From Pseudomonas sp. WS 5079 (GTDB taxonomy: Bacteria; Pseudomonadota; Gammaproteobacteria; Pseudomonadales; Pseudomonadaceae), in NCBI RefSeq assembly GCF_012985465.1, contig NZ_JAAQWN010000004.1, forward strand, positions 310,001-374,000: DNA of 64,000 nucleotides. Direction: 5' to 3'. Positions 44,482 through 54,708 of this stretch are shown here, in pieces. How positions within the stretch are numbered: position 1 is the stretch's first letter; every line of letters begins with the position of its first letter. Both the position numbers and the translations under genes were made by a program. Under the pieces are notes generated by a model. The model was not told the DNA's origin, made no database searches, and worked only from the letters and a program-made list of their open reading frames with translations.

Positions 44482-45270
44482 TCACGCCACCTGCGCCACA
44501 AGTTGCTGGGCCAGCAGATGCTTGAGCAAGGCGCGGTACGCCAGCACGCCACGGCTCTTGCCATCGAATTGCGAGGGCGCCAAGCCGGCGCGGCTGGCGT
44601 CACGCAGGCGCGTGTCCACCGGGATATAGCCTTGCCAGATGGTTTCGGGGTAGGCATCGCGCAGTACGCGCAGGGTGCCGAGGGAGGCCTGGGTGCGACG
44701 GTCAAACAGGGTCGGCACGATGCTGAACGGCAACGCCTGTTTGCGCGAACGGTTGATCATGGTCAGGGTGCTGACCATGCGCTCCAGGCCCTTGACCGCC
44801 AAGTGCTCGGTTTGCACCGGGATCACCAGTTGCTGGCTGGCCGCCAGGGCATTGACCATCAGCACGCCGAGCAATGGCGGGCTGTCGATGATGGCGTAGT
44901 CGAAGTCCTGCCACAGTTGCGCCAGGCTCTTGGCGATCACCAGGCCCAGGCCACTCTTCCCCGGCGACTGGCGCTCGAGGGTGGCCAGGGCGGTGCTGGA
45001 GGGCAACAGGGAAATCTTCTCGTTGCTGGTGGGCAACAGCAGTTGCCCGGGCAAGCCTGTGGGGACGCTGCCCTTGTGCAGGAACAGGTCGAAGCAGCTG
45101 TGTTCCAGCGCATCCGGGTCGTAGCCGAAATAACTGGTCATCGAGCCGTGGGGATCCAGGTCGACAATGACCACGCGCTTGCCCGCCTCGGCCAGCAGGC
45201 CGGCTAAGGCGATGGAGGTGGTGGTCTTGCCGACCCCACCTTTTTGATTGGCAACTGCCCAGACTCTCAT
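44482..45270 (-). CDS. ParA-family ATPase of the chemotaxis cluster (ParC-like)
   Basis: 262 residues. Deviant Walker A NQKGGVGKTTTSIAL (about 8-22), Walker A' VIVDLDPHGS (about 34-43), and FDYAIIDSPP (about 112-121). Located in the che/mot operon rather than beside parB, so it belongs to the ParC/ParP polar positioning group. It would set inheritance of chemotaxis arrays at the pole. Confidence 0.92.
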   Translation of the reverse strand: MRVWAVANQKGGVGKTTTSIALAGLLAEAGKRVVIVDLDPHGSMTSYFGYDPDALEHSCFDLFLHKGSVPTGLPGQLLLPTSNEKISLLPSSTALATLERQSPGKSGLGLVIAKSLAQLWQDFDYAIIDSPPLLGVLMVNALAASQQLVIPVQTEHLAVKGLERMVSTLTMINRSRKQALPFSIVPTLFDRRTQASLGTLRVLRDAYPETIWQGYIPVDTRLRDASRAGLAPSQFDGKSRGVLAYRALLKHLLAQQLVAQVA

Positions 45271-45321
45271 TCGGATTGTTCCTCCCGGCAGGCACTGGCT
45301 CGACCGAGAAATAGCACGAGG

Positions 45322-46209
45322 TTATAGAGCCGGTGACGGAGAATTGACGGCACTCCCGCGTTCCGGCGGCTTTACGGGCGTCGGTGCAGTTTGTGTGCCA
45401 GCCCGCTTCATTGCTGCATCAGGTTGTGCATTGGCCGCACCGGTGGCGGTCAGGCTGCGCCGCACATCGAGGTTGCGCGACACCACCAACACCACCCGCC
45501 GATTGCGCGCGCGGCCTTCGGCCGTCGCATTATTGGCCACCGGCTGGAATTCGCCATAGCCCACCGACGCCAGGCGCCCAGGGTTGACCCCCTGCATGGC
45601 CAGCATGCGCACGATGCTCGCCGATCGCGCCGACGACAACTCCCAATTGGTGGGAAATTGCGCGGTATGAATCGGCTGGTCATCGGTAAAGCCTTCGACG
45701 TGGATCGGGTTGTCGAAGGGCTTCAAGATGGCCGCCACCTTGTCGATGATGCTGAAGGCTATGTCGCTGGGGATAGCATCGGCGCTGGCGAACAGCAGGC
45801 TGGAATTGAGCTCGATCTCCACCCACAGCTCGTTGCCACGAATGGTCATCTGGTTGGAGCTGATCAGGTCGCCAAACGCCGCGCTGATATCGTCGGCGAT
45901 GCTCTTGAGCGGGTCGCTGCCGCCACTGATGCCGGCGTCAGTCTCGTCGCTGTCCTTGACCAACGGTTTGGCCGGGGTGGTGGTCTTGGGCCGCTCGTCG
46001 CCAATGGGGATTGGCTTGAGCGCCCGGTCCGAATCGGTAAATACCCCTACCAGGGCTTCGGAGATGACCTTGTACTTGCCTTCGTTGATCGAGGAAATGG
46101 AGTACATCACCACGAAAAAGGCGAACAGCAAGGTGATGAAGTCGGCGTAGGACACCAGCCAGCGTTCATGGTTGACGTGCTCTTCAGGCTCGCGGCGGCG
46201 ACGGCTCAC
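45322..46209 (-). CDS. motD: flagellar stator protein MotD (MotB family)
   Basis: 295 residues from GTG 46209, preferred because a G-rich site lies 8 bases upstream; a TTG two codons earlier (46215) would sit too near it. HVNHERWLVSYADFITLLFAFFVVMYS (about 11-37) contains the membrane helix and the proton-binding Asp. The C-terminal OmpA-like peptidoglycan-binding domain (about 150-255: VEGFTDDQPI, WELSSARSASIVRML, GYGEFQPVANN, RNRRVVLVV). Works with MotC as the second stator of pseudomonads. Confidence 0.95.
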   Translation of the reverse strand: MSRRRREPEEHVNHERWLVSYADFITLLFAFFVVMYSISSINEGKYKVISEALVGVFTDSDRALKPIPIGDERPKTTTPAKPLVKDSDETDAGISGGSDPLKSIADDISAAFGDLISSNQMTIRGNELWVEIELNSSLLFASADAIPSDIAFSIIDKVAAILKPFDNPIHVEGFTDDQPIHTAQFPTNWELSSARSASIVRMLAMQGVNPGRLASVGYGEFQPVANNATAEGRARNRRVVLVVSRNLDVRRSLTATGAANAQPDAAMKRAGTQTAPTPVKPPERGSAVNSPSPAL

Positions 46210-46224
46210 AGGCAATACCCCCCA

Positions 46225-46965
46225 TCAATCCATGAAGCCCTGGAGCTTCAATTCGATGGACCGCGGGTTCTCGCCCTCGGCAATCGACAGGATGCCTTCG
46301 AGCAGCATTTCCCGGTAACGGGACTGGCGCATGGCAATGGATTTGAGCTTGCTGGCAATCGGTAGCAGCAACAGGTTGGCACTGGCCACGCCATAGATGG
46401 TGGCGACGAACGCCACAGCGATGCCGCTGCCCAATTGCGAAGGGTCGGCCAGGTTGCCCATCACATGGATCAAGCCCATCACCGCACCGATGATGCCGAT
46501 GGTCGGCGCGTAGCCACCCATACTTTCAAAGACTTTGGCCGCGTTGATATCACGGCTTTCCTGGGTGTAGAAGTCCACTTCAAGGATGCTGCGGATGGCT
46601 TCCGGCTCCGCGCCGTCGACCAGCAGTTGCAGGCCTTTGCGCGCGTAGCTGTCGGGCTCGGCATCGGCCACGCCTTCAAGGCCCAGCAAGCCTTCCTTGC
46701 GCGCGGTTAGGCTCCAGTTGACCACGCGGTCGATGCCGCCGGCCAAATCCACGCGCGGCGGGAAAATGATCCACACCAGGATCTGCATCGCCCGCTTGAA
46801 CGAGCTCAGGGGCGATTGCAACAGCGCCGCGCCGACGGTGCCGCCGATCACGATCAACGCTGCCGGGCCGTTGGCCAGGGCGCCAAGATGGCCGCCTTCC
46901 AGGTAGTTGCCGCCAATAATGGCGACAAACGCCAGAAGAATCCCAACCAGGCTCAACACATCCAT
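46225..46965 (-). CDS. motC: flagellar stator protein MotC (MotA family)
   Basis: 246 residues. Four helices; start [27 protein letters not shown], and GGYAPTIGIIGAVMGLIHVMGNLADPSQLGSGIAVAFVATIYGVASANLLLLPI (about 149-202) is the paired-helix part of MotA/TolQ proteins. Its ATG overlaps the cheB stop by one base. With MotD it supplies torque, notably for swarming in Pseudomonas. Confidence 0.95.
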   Translation of the reverse strand: MDVLSLVGILLAFVAIIGGNYLEGGHLGALANGPAALIVIGGTVGAALLQSPLSSFKRAMQILVWIIFPPRVDLAGGIDRVVNWSLTARKEGLLGLEGVADAEPDSYARKGLQLLVDGAEPEAIRSILEVDFYTQESRDINAAKVFESMGGYAPTIGIIGAVMGLIHVMGNLADPSQLGSGIAVAFVATIYGVASANLLLLPIASKLKSIAMRQSRYREMLLEGILSIAEGENPRSIELKLQGFMD

Positions 46966-48086
46966 CAGTGACAGGCCTCCACCAGGTGCTTGCCGATGTC
47001 ATCCAGGCTGTAGACCGCGTCGGCCAGGTCGGCCTTGACGATGGCCATGGGCATGCCATAGATCACGCAGCTGGCTTCATCCTGGGCCCAGATCGAGCTG
47101 CCGCCCTGCTTGAGCAGGCGTGCGCCTTCGCGACCGTCGGCGCCCATGCCGGTGAGGACCACCGCCAGAACTTTGTCGCCGTAGGACTTGGCCGCCGAAC
47201 CGAAGGTGATATCCACGCACGGCTTGTAGTTCAGACGCTCGTCACCCGGCAGGATTTTCACCGCGCCGCGACCGTCGACCATCATTTGCTTGCCACCTGG
47301 GGCCAGCAACGCCAGGCCCGGACGCAGAATGTCGCCGTCTTCGGCTTCCTTGACGCTGATGCGGCACAGCTTGTCCAGGCGCTCGGCAAAGGCCTTGGTG
47401 AATGCGGCGGGCATGTGCTGGATGAGCACGATGGGCGCGGGGAAGTTGGCCGGCAACTGGGTCAAGACCCGCTGCAAGGCCACCGGGCCGCCGGTGGAGG
47501 TCCCGATCGCCACCAGTTTGTAGGCCTTGCGCTTGGGCGCAGGCGACGCCGGACTCGGCGCCGCTGTACGCGCCGGGGCCACGGCAGGCCTTGCCACCGG
47601 GGCTGGGGCCGGGCGCCCGAAACTGCTGCTGGTCGGTGCCGGCGCCGCTACCGGGGCGGGAGCCACCGGCGCGCGGAAGCTGCTGCGGTTGCTGCGCGAG
47701 ATGCTGTGCACCTTCTCGCAGAGCATCTGCTTGACCTTTTCCGGGTTGCGCGAGATGTCTTCGAAATTCTTCGGCAGGAAGTCCACGGCGCCAGCGTCCA
47801 GCGCGTCGAGGGTCACCCGGGCGCCTTCGTGGGTCAGCGACGAGAACATCAAGACCGGGGTCGGGCAACGCTGCATGATGTGGCGCACGGCAGTGATGCC
47901 ATCCATCATCGGCATCTCGTAGTCCATGGTGATCACGTCCGGCTTCAATGCCAGGGCCTGATCAATCGCCTCTTTGCCGTTGGTGGCCGTTCCGACCACC
48001 TGGATGTTGGAATCCGCTGAAAGAATTTCCGAGACGCGGCGGCGGAAGAAACCCGAATCGTCCACCACCAGAACCTTGACTACCAT
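46965..48086 (-). CDS. cheB: chemotaxis methylesterase CheB
   Basis: 373 residues from ATG 48086. Receiver domain (about 1-120) with phospho-acceptor Asp in [12 protein letters not shown] (about 55); a Pro/Ala-rich linker (about 140-185); and methylesterase domain with Ser in IGTSTGGP (about 193), His in LIQHMPAAF (about 219) and Asp in [10 protein letters not shown] (about 315). It demethylates chemoreceptors and adapts the signal. Confidence 0.96.
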   Translation of the reverse strand: MVVKVLVVDDSGFFRRRVSEILSADSNIQVVGTATNGKEAIDQALALKPDVITMDYEMPMMDGITAVRHIMQRCPTPVLMFSSLTHEGARVTLDALDAGAVDFLPKNFEDISRNPEKVKQMLCEKVHSISRSNRSSFRAPVAPAPVAAPAPTSSSFGRPAPAPVARPAVAPARTAAPSPASPAPKRKAYKLVAIGTSTGGPVALQRVLTQLPANFPAPIVLIQHMPAAFTKAFAERLDKLCRISVKEAEDGDILRPGLALLAPGGKQMMVDGRGAVKILPGDERLNYKPCVDITFGSAAKSYGDKVLAVVLTGMGADGREGARLLKQGGSSIWAQDEASCVIYGMPMAIVKADLADAVYSLDDIGKHLVEACH

Positions 48087-48135
48087 AACCACTCCGTTAG
48101 GCCGGGCGAGGGACAACCGCCCTGCCCGGGCCGAA

Positions 48136-50346
48136 TCAAATACGCCGTGCGGCGTAACGCTTGAGCATGCTCGGAACATCGAGAATCAGCGCGATCCGAC
48201 CGTCACCGGTAATGGTCGCACCCGACATGCCTGGCGTTCCTTGCAGCATCTTGCCCAATGGCTTGATGACCACTTCTTCCTGGCCAACCAGTTGATCGAC
48301 GACAAAGCCGATACGCTGGGTGCCCACGGACAGGATCACCACGTGGCCTTCGCGCTGCTCTTCATGAGCGGCGGACGCCACCAGCCAACGCTTGAGGTAG
48401 AACAGCGGCAGGGCCTTGTCCCGCACAATCACCACTTCCTGGCCATCGACCACATTGGTGCGCGACAGGTCGAGGTGGAAGATCTCGTTGACGTTGACCA
48501 GCGGGAAGGCGAACGCCTGGTTGCCCAGCATCACCATCAGGGTCGGCATGATCGCCAGGGTCAACGGCACCTTGATGACTATCTTCGAGCCCTGGCCCTT
48601 GGTCGAGTAGATATTGATCGAGCCGTTGAGCTGGCTGATCTTGGTCTTCACCACGTCCATGCCCACGCCACGGCCGGACACGTCGGAAATCTCGGTCTTG
48701 GTCGAGAAGCCCGGGGCAAAAATCAGGTTGTAGCACTCAGTGTCGGTGAGGCGGTCGGCGGCGTCCTTGTCCATGACGCCGCGCTTGACCGCGATACCGC
48801 GCAGGATATTGGAGTCCATGCCTTTGCCGTCATCGGTGATCGACAGCAGGATATGGTCGCCTTCCTGTTCGGCGGCCAGGATCACTTTGCCCAGGCGCGG
48901 CTTGCCGCTGGCTTCGCGCTCTTCGGGGGTTTCCACACCGTGGTCGACCGCGTTGCGCACCAAGTGGACCAGCGGGTCGGCCAGGGCCTCGACAAGGTTT
49001 TTGTCGAGGTCGGTTTCTTCGCCCACCAGTTCCAGGGCGATCTCTTTCTTCAACTGCCGGGCCAAGTCACGGACCAGGCGCGGGAAGCGCCCGAAGACCT
49101 TCTTGATCGGCTGCATGCGCGTCTTCATCACCGCGGTCTGCAGATCGGCAGTGACCACGTCGAGGTTCGACACGGCCTTTTGCATGGCTTCGTCGCCGCT
49201 GTTCAGGCCCAGGCGCACCAGGCGGTTACGCACCAGCACCAGTTCGCCGACCATGTTCATGATGTCGTCCAGGCGCGCGGTATCGACCCGCACGGTGGTT
49301 TCGGCTTCACTGGCCGGGGCTTTCTCGGCAGCTGCCGGCGCGCGGGCTGGCGCCGGGGCGGCGGCACGGGCCGGAGCCGGTGAAGCAGCCTTGGCGGCAG
49401 CGGGTGCCGGCTTGGCCACCGCTGCGGTGGCGGTCGCGGTGGCTGCGGCGCCAGGCGCTACTTCGGAGAACTTGCCCTTGCCGTGCAATTCGTCGAGCAG
49501 GGATTCAAATTCATGGTCGGTGATCAGGCCATCCGCCGCCGGTGCCGCAGCAGCAGGCGTGGCAGCGGCAGGTGCAACCGCCGCAGCGACTGCCGGCAGG
49601 GCATCGGCGGCAAACGAGCCTTTGCCGTGCAACTGATCCAGCAGTGCTTCAAATTCGTCGTCGGTAATGTCGGTGCTGGCCGCTGGCGCTGCCGGCTCCA
49701 CAGGCGCCGGTGTGGCTGCCACGGCGTCCGGGGCGAACTGGCCCTTGCCGTGCAACTGGTCGAGCAATGACTCGAACTCGGCGTCGGTGATGTCTTCGCT
49801 GGTCGGCACCATGGCCGGCGCAGCCGCTGCCGGTGCTTGTGCCTCGGCCTTGACGGCATTGAGGGAGTCCAGCAGTTGTTCGAATTCGCTGTCGGTAACG
49901 TCGGGTTCAGCCACCGGCTCAGGCGCCGCCTCAACCACCGGGGCGGCAGATACAGCGGCAGGCTCTGCCAGGCGCGCCAGGGCGGCCAGCAGTTCCGGGG
50001 TGGCAGCCGTAATCGGTGCGCGTTCGCGCACTTCATTGAACATGCCGTTGACCGCGTCCAGGGCTTCGAGGATCACGTCCATCAATTCCGAATCAACGTG
50101 ACGCTCACCCTTGCGCAGGATGTCGAACACGTTTTCGGCGATGTGGCAGCACTCCACCAGCTCATGGAGCTGGAGGAAGCCGGCGCCCCCTTTTACAGTG
50201 TGAAAACCGCGAAAAATTGCATTGAGCAGGTTCGCATCATCCGGTCGGCTTTCCAGCTCGACCAGTTGCTCGGACAACTGCTCTAGAATTTCGCCGGCCT
50301 CTACAAGGAAATCCTGAAGGATTTCTTCATCGGCGCCGAAGCTCAT
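48136..50346 (-). CDS. cheA: chemotaxis histidine kinase CheA
   Basis: 736 residues. HPt domain with phospho-accepting His49 in [14 protein letters not shown]; a long Ala/Pro-rich linker (about 110-350); dimerisation helices from about 352 ([23 protein letters not shown]); ATPase domain with [14 protein letters not shown] and [11 protein letters not shown]; CheW-like domain at the C-terminus. The linker carries four copies of a short element, TDxEFExLLDxLHGKGxF in three of them (186-203, 227-244, 275-292) and a divergent one at 150-163. In many CheA proteins the region between HPt and dimerisation binds CheY/CheB. Confidence 0.97.
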   Translation of the reverse strand: MSFGADEEILQDFLVEAGEILEQLSEQLVELESRPDDANLLNAIFRGFHTVKGGAGFLQLHELVECCHIAENVFDILRKGERHVDSELMDVILEALDAVNGMFNEVRERAPITAATPELLAALARLAEPAAVSAAPVVEAAPEPVAEPDVTDSEFEQLLDSLNAVKAEAQAPAAAAPAMVPTSEDITDAEFESLLDQLHGKGQFAPDAVAATPAPVEPAAPAASTDITDDEFEALLDQLHGKGSFAADALPAVAAAVAPAAATPAAAAPAADGLITDHEFESLLDELHGKGKFSEVAPGAAATATATAAVAKPAPAAAKAASPAPARAAAPAPARAPAAAEKAPASEAETTVRVDTARLDDIMNMVGELVLVRNRLVRLGLNSGDEAMQKAVSNLDVVTADLQTAVMKTRMQPIKKVFGRFPRLVRDLARQLKKEIALELVGEETDLDKNLVEALADPLVHLVRNAVDHGVETPEEREASGKPRLGKVILAAEQEGDHILLSITDDGKGMDSNILRGIAVKRGVMDKDAADRLTDTECYNLIFAPGFSTKTEISDVSGRGVGMDVVKTKISQLNGSINIYSTKGQGSKIVIKVPLTLAIMPTLMVMLGNQAFAFPLVNVNEIFHLDLSRTNVVDGQEVVIVRDKALPLFYLKRWLVASAAHEEQREGHVVILSVGTQRIGFVVDQLVGQEEVVIKPLGKMLQGTPGMSGATITGDGRIALILDVPSMLKRYAARRI

Positions 50347-50358
50347 ATTGCGTGCTCC

Positions 50359-51147
50359 TTAGAAGCCTAAACTGGACAGCAAATCGTCTACGTCATCTTG
50401 ACCTGACATAACGTCTTCACGTTTATCGGCATGAATCTGCGGACCTTCACCCTTGGCGAGGTGTTTTTGTGGATCTTTTTCCGAGAGGATCGCTTCGCGG
50501 TCGTGTTCGATGCCGGCAAAACGGTCGACCTGACCGGCCATCAGCACCAGTTTGAGCAGGTTGCTTTCCACTTCGGTGACCAGCAGGGTCACGCGCTTGA
50601 TCACCTGGCCGGTCAGGTCCTGGTAGTCCTGGGCCAGCAGGATGTCATTGAGGTTGCTGGAAACCGTGCGGTTTTCCTGCTCGCTGCGTGCCAGGAAACC
50701 CTCGACCCGGCGCGCCAGCTCGCGAAATTCTTCAGCACCCACTTCGCGCCGCATGAAGCGACCCCAATCAGCGCTCAACGCCTTGGCCTCATTGGCCATG
50801 CCGTTCACCAGGGGCGTGGCGTTTTCCACCAGGTCCATGGTGCGATTGGCTGCCGCCTCAGTCAGCCTGACCACATAGGACAGGCGTTCGGTGGCATCGG
50901 TGATCTGCGAGATTTCCTCGGCCTGGGGCATGTGCGGGTCGATCTGGAAATTGACGATCGCACTGTGCAACTCACGGGTGAGCTTGCCCACTTCCTGATA
51001 CAGGCCGCGGTCGCGGGTCTGGTTGAGCTCATGGATCAACTGCACTGCGTCGCCGAACTGGCCTTTTTCCAGGCTTTCGACGAGTTGGTGAGCATGTTTT
51101 TTCAGGGTCGACTCAAAGTCGGCCTGCGATGATTCTTTATGCTCCAT
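50359..51147 (-). CDS. cheZ: CheY-P phosphatase CheZ
   Basis: 262 residues, largely helical. The catalytic-helix motif is LAQDYQDLTGQVIKRVTLLV (about 171-190) with the conserved Gln. The C-terminal end DDVDDLLSSLGF is the CheY-binding helix after an acidic flexible linker. It dephosphorylates CheY-P. It is 18 bases from cheY. Confidence 0.96.
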   Translation of the reverse strand: MEHKESSQADFESTLKKHAHQLVESLEKGQFGDAVQLIHELNQTRDRGLYQEVGKLTRELHSAIVNFQIDPHMPQAEEISQITDATERLSYVVRLTEAAANRTMDLVENATPLVNGMANEAKALSADWGRFMRREVGAEEFRELARRVEGFLARSEQENRTVSSNLNDILLAQDYQDLTGQVIKRVTLLVTEVESNLLKLVLMAGQVDRFAGIEHDREAILSEKDPQKHLAKGEGPQIHADKREDVMSGQDDVDDLLSSLGF

Positions 51148-51165
51148 AGCTCCCCCGTGGCAGCA

Positions 51166-51540
51166 TCAATGACCGATGCGTTCGAAGATTTTTTCAATCT
51201 TCTCTTTCAAGGCCAGTGCAGTGAATGGCTTGACCACGTAGCCGTTGACCCCGGCCTGGGCGGCTTCGATGATCTGTTCACGCTTGGCTTCAGCGGTCAC
51301 CATCAGCACAGGCAGGCTGCGCAGCTTTTCATCAGCGCGCACGTGGCGCAGCAGATCGATACCGGTCATGCCAGGCATGTTCCAGTCGGTTACCAGAAAG
51401 TCGATGCTCCCGCTGTTGAGGATCGGAATCGCCGTAATGCCGTCATCCGCCTCGACCGTGTTAGTGAACCCAAGGTCACGCAACAGGTTTTTTATGATCC
51501 GCCGCATCGTTGAGAAGTCATCAACGATGAGGATTTTCAT
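51166..51540 (-). CDS. cheY: chemotaxis response regulator CheY
   Basis: 124 residues from ATG 51540, a single receiver domain. Acidic pair DD (7-8), phospho-acceptor Asp52 in [12 protein letters not shown], Thr in MVTAEA (about 82) and Lys in VVKPFT (about 104) are all in place. CheY-P binds FliM/FliN and changes motor rotation. First gene of the cheYZAB-motCD unit, 168 bases after fliA; no clear FliA promoter was found in that gap. Confidence 0.97.
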   Translation of the reverse strand: MKILIVDDFSTMRRIIKNLLRDLGFTNTVEADDGITAIPILNSGSIDFLVTDWNMPGMTGIDLLRHVRADEKLRSLPVLMVTAEAKREQIIEAAQAGVNGYVVKPFTALALKEKIEKIFERIGH

Positions 51541-51708
51541 GTTCTTGTCCAATTCGACCTCCAAGCAGTCTTAAACGCGTCCAGCACCTGGGCGCGCCAT
51601 ATCATTCAACAGGCATTACACAAAAAGGACTGCTGGGGCACATCACGGGCCGCTCCCGCCGGGCTTGCGCCGTGGCGGTTATCGTTCGCACTGTCCCCAC
51701 ACTGCCTG

Positions 51709-52449
51709 TCAGCGCGCTCGCCACTCTCCCAAACGCCCCCGCAAGCGGGCCGCGCATTGGCTATGTAGCTGGCTGACCCGCGATTCGCTGACCCCCAGGA
51801 CCTCACCGATTTCCTTGAGGTTCAGCTCTTCGTCGTAGTACAGCGCCAACACCAGCCGCTCACGTTCCGGCAGATTGGCAATCGCCTCTGCCAGGGCGCC
51901 CTGGAAGCGTTCATCTTCCAGGTCGCGTGAAGGCTCCTGGTGAGCGCTCGCGCCATCCTCGTGCAGCCCTTCATGTTCGCCGTCCTGCAGCAGGTCGTCG
52001 AAACTGAACAGGCGGCTGCCCAAGGTATCGTTCAAAATCCCGTAGTAATCGTCGAGACTCAATTGGAGTTCGGCCGCAACTTCGTGATCTTTAGCGTCGC
52101 GACCGGTTTTTGCTTCAATTGAGCGAATTGCGTCACTCACCATCCGGGTATTGCGGTGGACCGAACGCGGCGCCCAATCACCTTTACGCACTTCATCGAG
52201 CATCGCGCCACGGATACGGATACCCGCATACGTCTCGAAACTCGCACCCTTGCTCGCGTCGTACTTGGTCGACACTTCGAGCAGGCCGATCATCCCCGCC
52301 TGGATCAGGTCTTCGACCTGGACACTGGCGGGCAGGCGTGCCAGCAGGTGGTAGGCAATGCGCTTGACCAGGGGCGCATAGCGCTCGATCAATTCGCCCT
52401 GGCTGTCACGCGCTGATTTTTTGTAAAGGTTGTAGCCGCTGGCTGTCAT
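51709..52449 (-). CDS. fliA: flagellar sigma factor FliA (sigma-28)
   Basis: 246 residues from ATG 52449, overlapping fleN by 4 bases. Region 2: YAPLVKRIAYHLLARLPASVQVEDLIQAGMIGLLEVS (about 25-61); GASFETYAGIRIRGAMLDEVRKGDW (about 69-93); region 4 HTH LKEIGEVLGVSESRVSQLHSQCAARLRGRL (about 212-241). It directs class IV flagellar and chemotaxis genes. Confidence 0.97.
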   Translation of the reverse strand: MTASGYNLYKKSARDSQGELIERYAPLVKRIAYHLLARLPASVQVEDLIQAGMIGLLEVSTKYDASKGASFETYAGIRIRGAMLDEVRKGDWAPRSVHRNTRMVSDAIRSIEAKTGRDAKDHEVAAELQLSLDDYYGILNDTLGSRLFSFDDLLQDGEHEGLHEDGASAHQEPSRDLEDERFQGALAEAIANLPERERLVLALYYDEELNLKEIGEVLGVSESRVSQLHSQCAARLRGRLGEWRAR

Positions 52450-53279
52450 AGCACCGGTCCCGCACTCGTCTGATGCACCAATCGCTCGACGAAAAACTCC
52501 AGATGCCCCCGGGGATTGGCGGGCAGTGGCCAGGTATCGACCTTCTGAGCAATTGCCTTGAACGCCAACGCGCATTTCGAACGAGGGAACGCTTCATAGA
52601 CTGCACGCTGCTTTTGCACAGCCTTGCGCACACACTCGTCATAGGGAACTGCGCCGACGTATTGTAAGGCGACATCGAGGAAGCGATCCGTGACCTTGGT
52701 CAACTTGGCGAACAGGTTGCGCCCTTCTTGCGGGCTCTGGGCCATGTTGGCCAGAACGCGGAAGCGGTTCATGCCGTAGTCGCGATTGAGCAGTTTGATC
52801 AGGGCGTAGGCGTCGGTGATCGAGGTGGGTTCGTCGCAGACCACCAGCAATACTTCTTGCGCGGCGCGCACGAAGCTGACCACGGACTCGCCGATCCCGG
52901 CGGCAGTGTCGATCACCAGCACGTCGAGGTTGTCGCCGATATCACTGAAGGCCTGGATAAGGCCGGCGTGCTGCGCCGGGCTCAGATGTACCATGCTCTG
53001 GGTGCCGGAGGCGGCCGGGACGATACGAATCCCCCCAGGCCCCTGCAACAGCACGTCGCGCAGCTCACAGCGGCCTTCAATGACATCGGCCAGGGTATGT
53101 TTGGGCGTCAGTCCCAGCAGAACGTCAACGTTCGCGAGGCCCAGGTCGGCATCCAGCAGCATGACGCGGCGGCCAAGCTCTGCCAGGGCCAGGGACAAAT
53201 TCACTGACACGTTAGTTTTCCCGACGCCACCTTTGCCGCCGGTCACCGCGATCACCTGTACGGGATGCATGCTGCCCAT
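52446..53279 (-). CDS. fleN: flagellar number regulator FleN (FlhG)
   Basis: 277 residues. MinD/ParA-type ATPase with VTGGKGGVGKTN (about 12-23), VMLLDADLGLANVD (about 39-52) and VLVIDTAAGIGESV (about 119-132). In Pseudomonas FleN restrains FleQ and keeps flagella to one (or few) per pole, opposing FlhF. It is coupled with fliA. Confidence 0.96.
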   Translation of the reverse strand: MGSMHPVQVIAVTGGKGGVGKTNVSVNLSLALAELGRRVMLLDADLGLANVDVLLGLTPKHTLADVIEGRCELRDVLLQGPGGIRIVPAASGTQSMVHLSPAQHAGLIQAFSDIGDNLDVLVIDTAAGIGESVVSFVRAAQEVLLVVCDEPTSITDAYALIKLLNRDYGMNRFRVLANMAQSPQEGRNLFAKLTKVTDRFLDVALQYVGAVPYDECVRKAVQKQRAVYEAFPRSKCALAFKAIAQKVDTWPLPANPRGHLEFFVERLVHQTSAGPVL

Positions 53280-53380
53280 GTTCTTTCTTTACCTTGTCTT
53301 GCTTAGCCGCAGGCTACATAGGGTGGCCGCGGTAGCAGACCATCGATGTAGGTACATTGCACTGTGTTGCATGTTGCCGT

Positions 53381-54697
53381 TCAGCCGACCCGCTTGGCTG
53401 GGTTGTGATAGAGGTCGGCGAACATATCCGCCATCGCCTCTTCACTGGGTTCGTCCTGCATTTGCACACTGACCGCGCGGCTGACCAACTGATGACGGCG
53501 CGGCAGATGCAAGTCATCCGGGATCCGCGGCCCGTCGGTCAGGTAGGCGACCGGTAATTCATGGCTGATGGCAAGGCTCAACACTTCGCCCAGGCTTGCG
53601 GTTTCATCCAGCTTAGTCAGGATGCAACCGGCCAGCCCACAACGTTTGTAGCTGTGGTACGCAGCAGTCAGAACCTGTTTCTGGCTGGTTGTTGCAAGTA
53701 CCAGGTAATTTTTCGACTTGATCCCGCGCCCGGCCAGGCTTTCCAGTTGCATGCGCAACGCCGGGTCGCTGGCTTGCAGGCCGGCGGTATCGATCAGCAC
53801 CACGCGCTTGCGCAGCAGCGGGTCGAGGGCGTTGGCCAGGGACTGGCCCGGGTCGACGTGGGTCACCGGCACATTGAGGATCCGGCCCAGGGTCTTGAGC
53901 TGTTCCTGGGCACCGATGCGGTAGCTGTCCATGCTCACCAGCGCAATGTTATGGGCGCCGTACTTGAGGACATAACGGGCGGCCAGCTTGGCCAGGGTGG
54001 TGGTCTTGCCCATGCCGGCAGGGCCGACCATGGCAATCACGCCACCTTCTTCAAGGGGTTCGATTTCCGGGGTCTGGATCATCCGCGCCAGGTGCGCCAG
54101 CAACATGCGCCAGGCCTGGCGAGGCTCTTCTATGCCGGTGGTCAGTTCCAGCAAGTCGCGCGACAACGGGCCGGACAGGCCGATGCGTTGCAGGCGGCGC
54201 CAGAGGTTGGCCTGTTGCGGCTTGCTGCCTTGCAACTGGTTCCAGGCCAGCGAGCCCAACTGCACTTCCAACAGTTCACGCAGGCCATTGAGTTCAAAAC
54301 GCATCGAGTCGAACACGCGCTGGTCGACCGCAGCGGCCGGTGCTGGCGCGGCGGGACGTGGCGGCTCGACAAAAGTCGGTTCGACGAGTGGCTCGGCCGC
54401 CGTCAGCGGCAGGCCGGCAAACAATTGGCGATTGGTGGTCGCATCGCTGTCGCCACGCATGCTCAGCTCGGCCTGGGCCGAGACAATACGCGAGGCGGTC
54501 TTGCGCAACTCGTCTTCGAGTTCCATGTTCGGCACGCGCGGCGCCAAGGCCTGGGGTTTGTAATCCAGGGCAGCCGTCAGCTCGACACCGCCGGCAATGC
54601 GACGGTTACCGATAATAGCCGCGTCGGCGCCCAGTTCATCACGAACCAGCTTCATGGCCTGACGCATATCGGCGGCGAAAAAACGCTTTACTTGCAT
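53381..54697 (-). CDS. flhF: polar flagellar placement GTPase FlhF
   Basis: 438 residues. N-terminal B-domain (MQVKRFFAADMRQAMKLVRDELGADAAIIGNRRI), a variable middle, and an SRP-type GTPase domain with GPAGMGKTTTLAKLAARY (about 226-243), VSMDSYRIGAQEQL (about 254-267), VLIDTAGLQASD (about 306-317) and ILTKLDETASLGEVL (about 368-382). It sets the cell pole for flagellum assembly. Confidence 0.96.
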   Translation of the reverse strand: MQVKRFFAADMRQAMKLVRDELGADAAIIGNRRIAGGVELTAALDYKPQALAPRVPNMELEDELRKTASRIVSAQAELSMRGDSDATTNRQLFAGLPLTAAEPLVEPTFVEPPRPAAPAPAAAVDQRVFDSMRFELNGLRELLEVQLGSLAWNQLQGSKPQQANLWRRLQRIGLSGPLSRDLLELTTGIEEPRQAWRMLLAHLARMIQTPEIEPLEEGGVIAMVGPAGMGKTTTLAKLAARYVLKYGAHNIALVSMDSYRIGAQEQLKTLGRILNVPVTHVDPGQSLANALDPLLRKRVVLIDTAGLQASDPALRMQLESLAGRGIKSKNYLVLATTSQKQVLTAAYHSYKRCGLAGCILTKLDETASLGEVLSLAISHELPVAYLTDGPRIPDDLHLPRRHQLVSRAVSVQMQDEPSEEAMADMFADLYHNPAKRVG

Positions 54698-54708
54698 AAC
54701 CCACTACC

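Noticed and set aside
51541-51708. Possible FliA (sigma-28) promoter before cheY
   Set aside because: A CGATAA-like -10 exists but no TAAA-type -35 at proper distance, so it is not reported as a feature.
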